Assembly: GCF_000192435.1 (NCBI RefSeq)
Contig: NZ_AEUD01000013.1
Span: forward strand, 1 to 64,000
Direction: 5' to 3'
Length of the DNA: 64,000 nucleotides
Source of the DNA: Gordonia neofelifaecis NRRL B-59395
GTDB lineage: Bacteria > Actinomycetota > Actinomycetes > Mycobacteriales > Mycobacteriaceae
This document shows, one piece after another, positions 63,601-64,000 of the stretch; the stretch's first letter is position 1, and every line of letters begins with the position of its first letter. The notes under the pieces were generated by a model. The model saw nothing but the letters and a program-made list of their open reading frames with translations. It searched no databases and was not told the DNA's origin. The translations under genes were made by a program, and so were the position numbers.

Positions 63601-63729
63601 ATCGGCGTCGGGCTGCTGCTCGACATCCTCGTCGTCCGGTCGATTCTGGTCCCCGCGACGATCGCCGTCCTCGGCGAACGGATGTGGTGGCCCGCGCCGC
63701 CGGTCAGACGACCAGCGACTGACGACTGA
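60661..63729 (+). CDS. MmpL-family RND transporter
   Basis: 1022 residues with the two-fold RND layout: helix 1 near 20-40, an extracytoplasmic loop, five helices (LLIITGVSILLISIVVFIV and on) with GAVTDYAIFTLASYHEGRR, a second long extracytoplasmic domain (about 400-830) rich in Ala/Asp/Leu helices, then helices with VGADYSMLFASRIREE. The two D-Y pairs are the proton-relay residues. MmpL proteins export cell-envelope lipids. AGGAGG is 7 nt before the ATG. The 3' end overlaps the next gene by 26 bp. Confidence 0.92.
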   Translation: MAHGPSRTFTGVGRFAHRHAWWILGFWVLAAVGLNLAIPQLEVTVSKTSADFLPRSLPANQHLEAMARDFGVPPSNAVSSVVLVDDKGFGPADDAYYVRLVDALTKSDDVAYLIDFYGKPVTREAALSPDGKAVNILVAAEGSVGSTRAHHAAQGIRAAIDSAAPPAGLQTYYTGPTATLADLFSAIDFSLLIITGVSILLISIVVFIVYRKVSTAAIPLISLALGLAIVRPIASLLGGHGWLSISNFTIAIMTALVLGAVTDYAIFTLASYHEGRRKGLAVGDAVASASGRTAPIIVASALTIAAASASMIFTRIGMFRTAGPPTAIAVLVVLALALTLPPALLSIAGRRGLAEPGPSTERRWRHRGATIMRRAGIYAAASLIFLVSCAALLIGHRTNWDESSMFVRANESTRGYDAVYRHYGVNAVATEYLIVRADHDVRNTSDLAALELAADAVSRLDAVEAVRSITRPDGKPLTESAAGYVPGRVGHELDGAAKQMADARPDLLRLASGVGRLTDGADEANSRMPELVAGTDQVVTMAGGVLDSLDAAQTFIAAATDGRSDLTSATDTLRRSLDAVSPAVADLRRGAAAAQPAIDEFDRVFAPLIAPRTPAACSADPRCAAARVAFDQLNRATGGQARATLSGLRAAAAVPGRATARAERSVVALRGLLTQLNGLLSQLGGRTPDQIRADLGRLQAGVGELSDGMSQLADGLHQVRDGTAALTALTDKLHAGLKQATGYLGPMSAATADGPGRGFYLPDEALDDPRMVEGGRLLISPSGHTARMMVTWKINPYSGEALAASRGLAPAARSALAGTGLADAEVSNTGLASLSADMNDQLHRDLLIFGLAAIVAVTIVLTVLLRSVVAPLVLVATVLLSFAAVMGISTLVWQHLIGIPLDWSVAPVAGMALIAVGADYSMLFASRIREESAGRGLISGVIRGFGSTGSVITTAGLVFAITMFALMSGTTLNLVQIGFTIGVGLLLDILVVRSILVPATIAVLGERMWWPAPPVRRPATDD

Positions 63730-64000
63730 CGGTGGCGACGGCGTCGGCGAAGACCGGCACGAACTTCTCGGCACCGATGACGCAGCACGCGTGGCCGCCG
63801 GCGACGTCGAAGCGCTGTGCGCCCGGGATGCCGTCGACGAGCAGCTGCTGTCGTTCCGGCTGGACGATCTTGTCGTGCGTGGAGACGACGACGGCGGTCG
63901 GCACGTCGACCTCGCCCAGCCAGCTCCGGGAGTCGAACCGGGCCATCGCCTCGGCGAAGACCCCCTGCAGGCCGAGTGGCGTGGACGAGACCTGAGCGAG
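63704..64000 (-). CDS. Alpha/beta-hydrolase (5' part beyond window)
   Basis: The frame is open to the right edge; about 98 C-terminal residues are visible. GLQGVFAEAMARFDSRSWLG begins it, then VPTAVVVSTHDKIVQPERQ carries the catalytic acid (Asp of THDKIV), and FDVAGGHACCVIG the catalytic His. Nucleophile elbow lies outside. Convergent with, and overlapping, the MmpL gene by 26 bp. Confidence 0.85.
   Translation of the reverse strand, partial: LAQVSSTPLGLQGVFAEAMARFDSRSWLGEVDVPTAVVVSTHDKIVQPERQQLLVDGIPGAQRFDVAGGHACCVIGAEKFVPVFADAVATVSRQSLVV

Overview
The window is GC-rich actinobacterial chromosome, most likely from the Mycobacteriales (a Gordonia-like or related mycolic-acid genus). The evidence is a 13E12-type HNH endonuclease, an MmpL transporter, an Rpf muralytic factor behind a c-di-AMP (ydaO) riboswitch, SepH, DUF3027, DUF2771, DUF2530 and an Eis-type acetyltransferase. 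From memory, gene content and neighbour pairs resemble M. tuberculosis Rv0858c to Rv0909 (dapC, XPB and its partner, rpfA, cspB, DUF2771, MFS, DUF3027, SpoU methylase, SepH, serC, gltA2, ctpE, the Rv0906-like hydrolase and the Rv0909-like antitoxin). Genus cannot be fixed without a search. I see no insertion sequence, prophage, integron or CRISPR array. The window looks like core chromosome with lineage-specific insertions.

Layout. 1-4700: end of an HNH endonuclease gene, a small antitoxin-like protein, and a translationally coupled MBL hydrolase/CtpE pair. 4700-8140: D-threonine-aldolase-like enzyme coupled to a sugar-lactone oxidase, then a convergent enoyl-CoA hydratase. 8190-11161: XRE regulator, membrane protein and NatAB-like ABC exporter in one operon. 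11173-13961: oxidoreductase, FKBP and citrate synthase on the minus strand. 14106-17927: 5-oxoprolinase subunits PxpBC, an MpaB-type oxygenase and an epoxide hydrolase-like enzyme. 18264-25693: small membrane protein; MocR regulator - pdxH - MFS cluster divergent from yczE; an ABM monooxygenase; an ABC exporter. 25859-34401: serC, SepH, DUF6928, an ATPase, rRNA methylase, Eis-like acetyltransferase, purine permease, DUF2530 and PAP2. 34465-43019: GHKL ATPase with DUF3027, MFS, DUF2771, cold-shock protein, flavin reductase and the riboswitch-controlled rpf. 43206-49476: a DNA repair block (helicase-associated protein, XPB helicase, DapC-like aminotransferase, SOS-box AlkB). 49487-54017: SDR, class III cyclase, YceI and a zinc alcohol dehydrogenase. 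54056-56869: a giant Val/Glu/Lys/Pro 22-residue repeat protein. 57061-60473: tRNA-Glu-Asp-Phe cluster, RtcB ligase, an ArsB-type permease and tRNA-Lys. 60661-64000: MmpL and the 3' part of an alpha/beta hydrolase gene.

Two themes stand out. Many genes show a -10-like hexamer (xAnnnT) 6-7 nt before the start codon, which predicts pervasive leaderless mRNAs. Several genes have unusually readable control DNA: a CRP box, an MtrA-like direct repeat and a ydaO riboswitch before rpf; a LexA box before alkB; a hairpin that hides the cyclase ribosome-binding site; and palindromes at the XRE, MpaB, YceI and MocR/yczE promoters. The most unusual protein is the 937-residue repeat protein, whose repeats resemble by eye the EKIVEVP-type repeats of eukaryotic alveolins.
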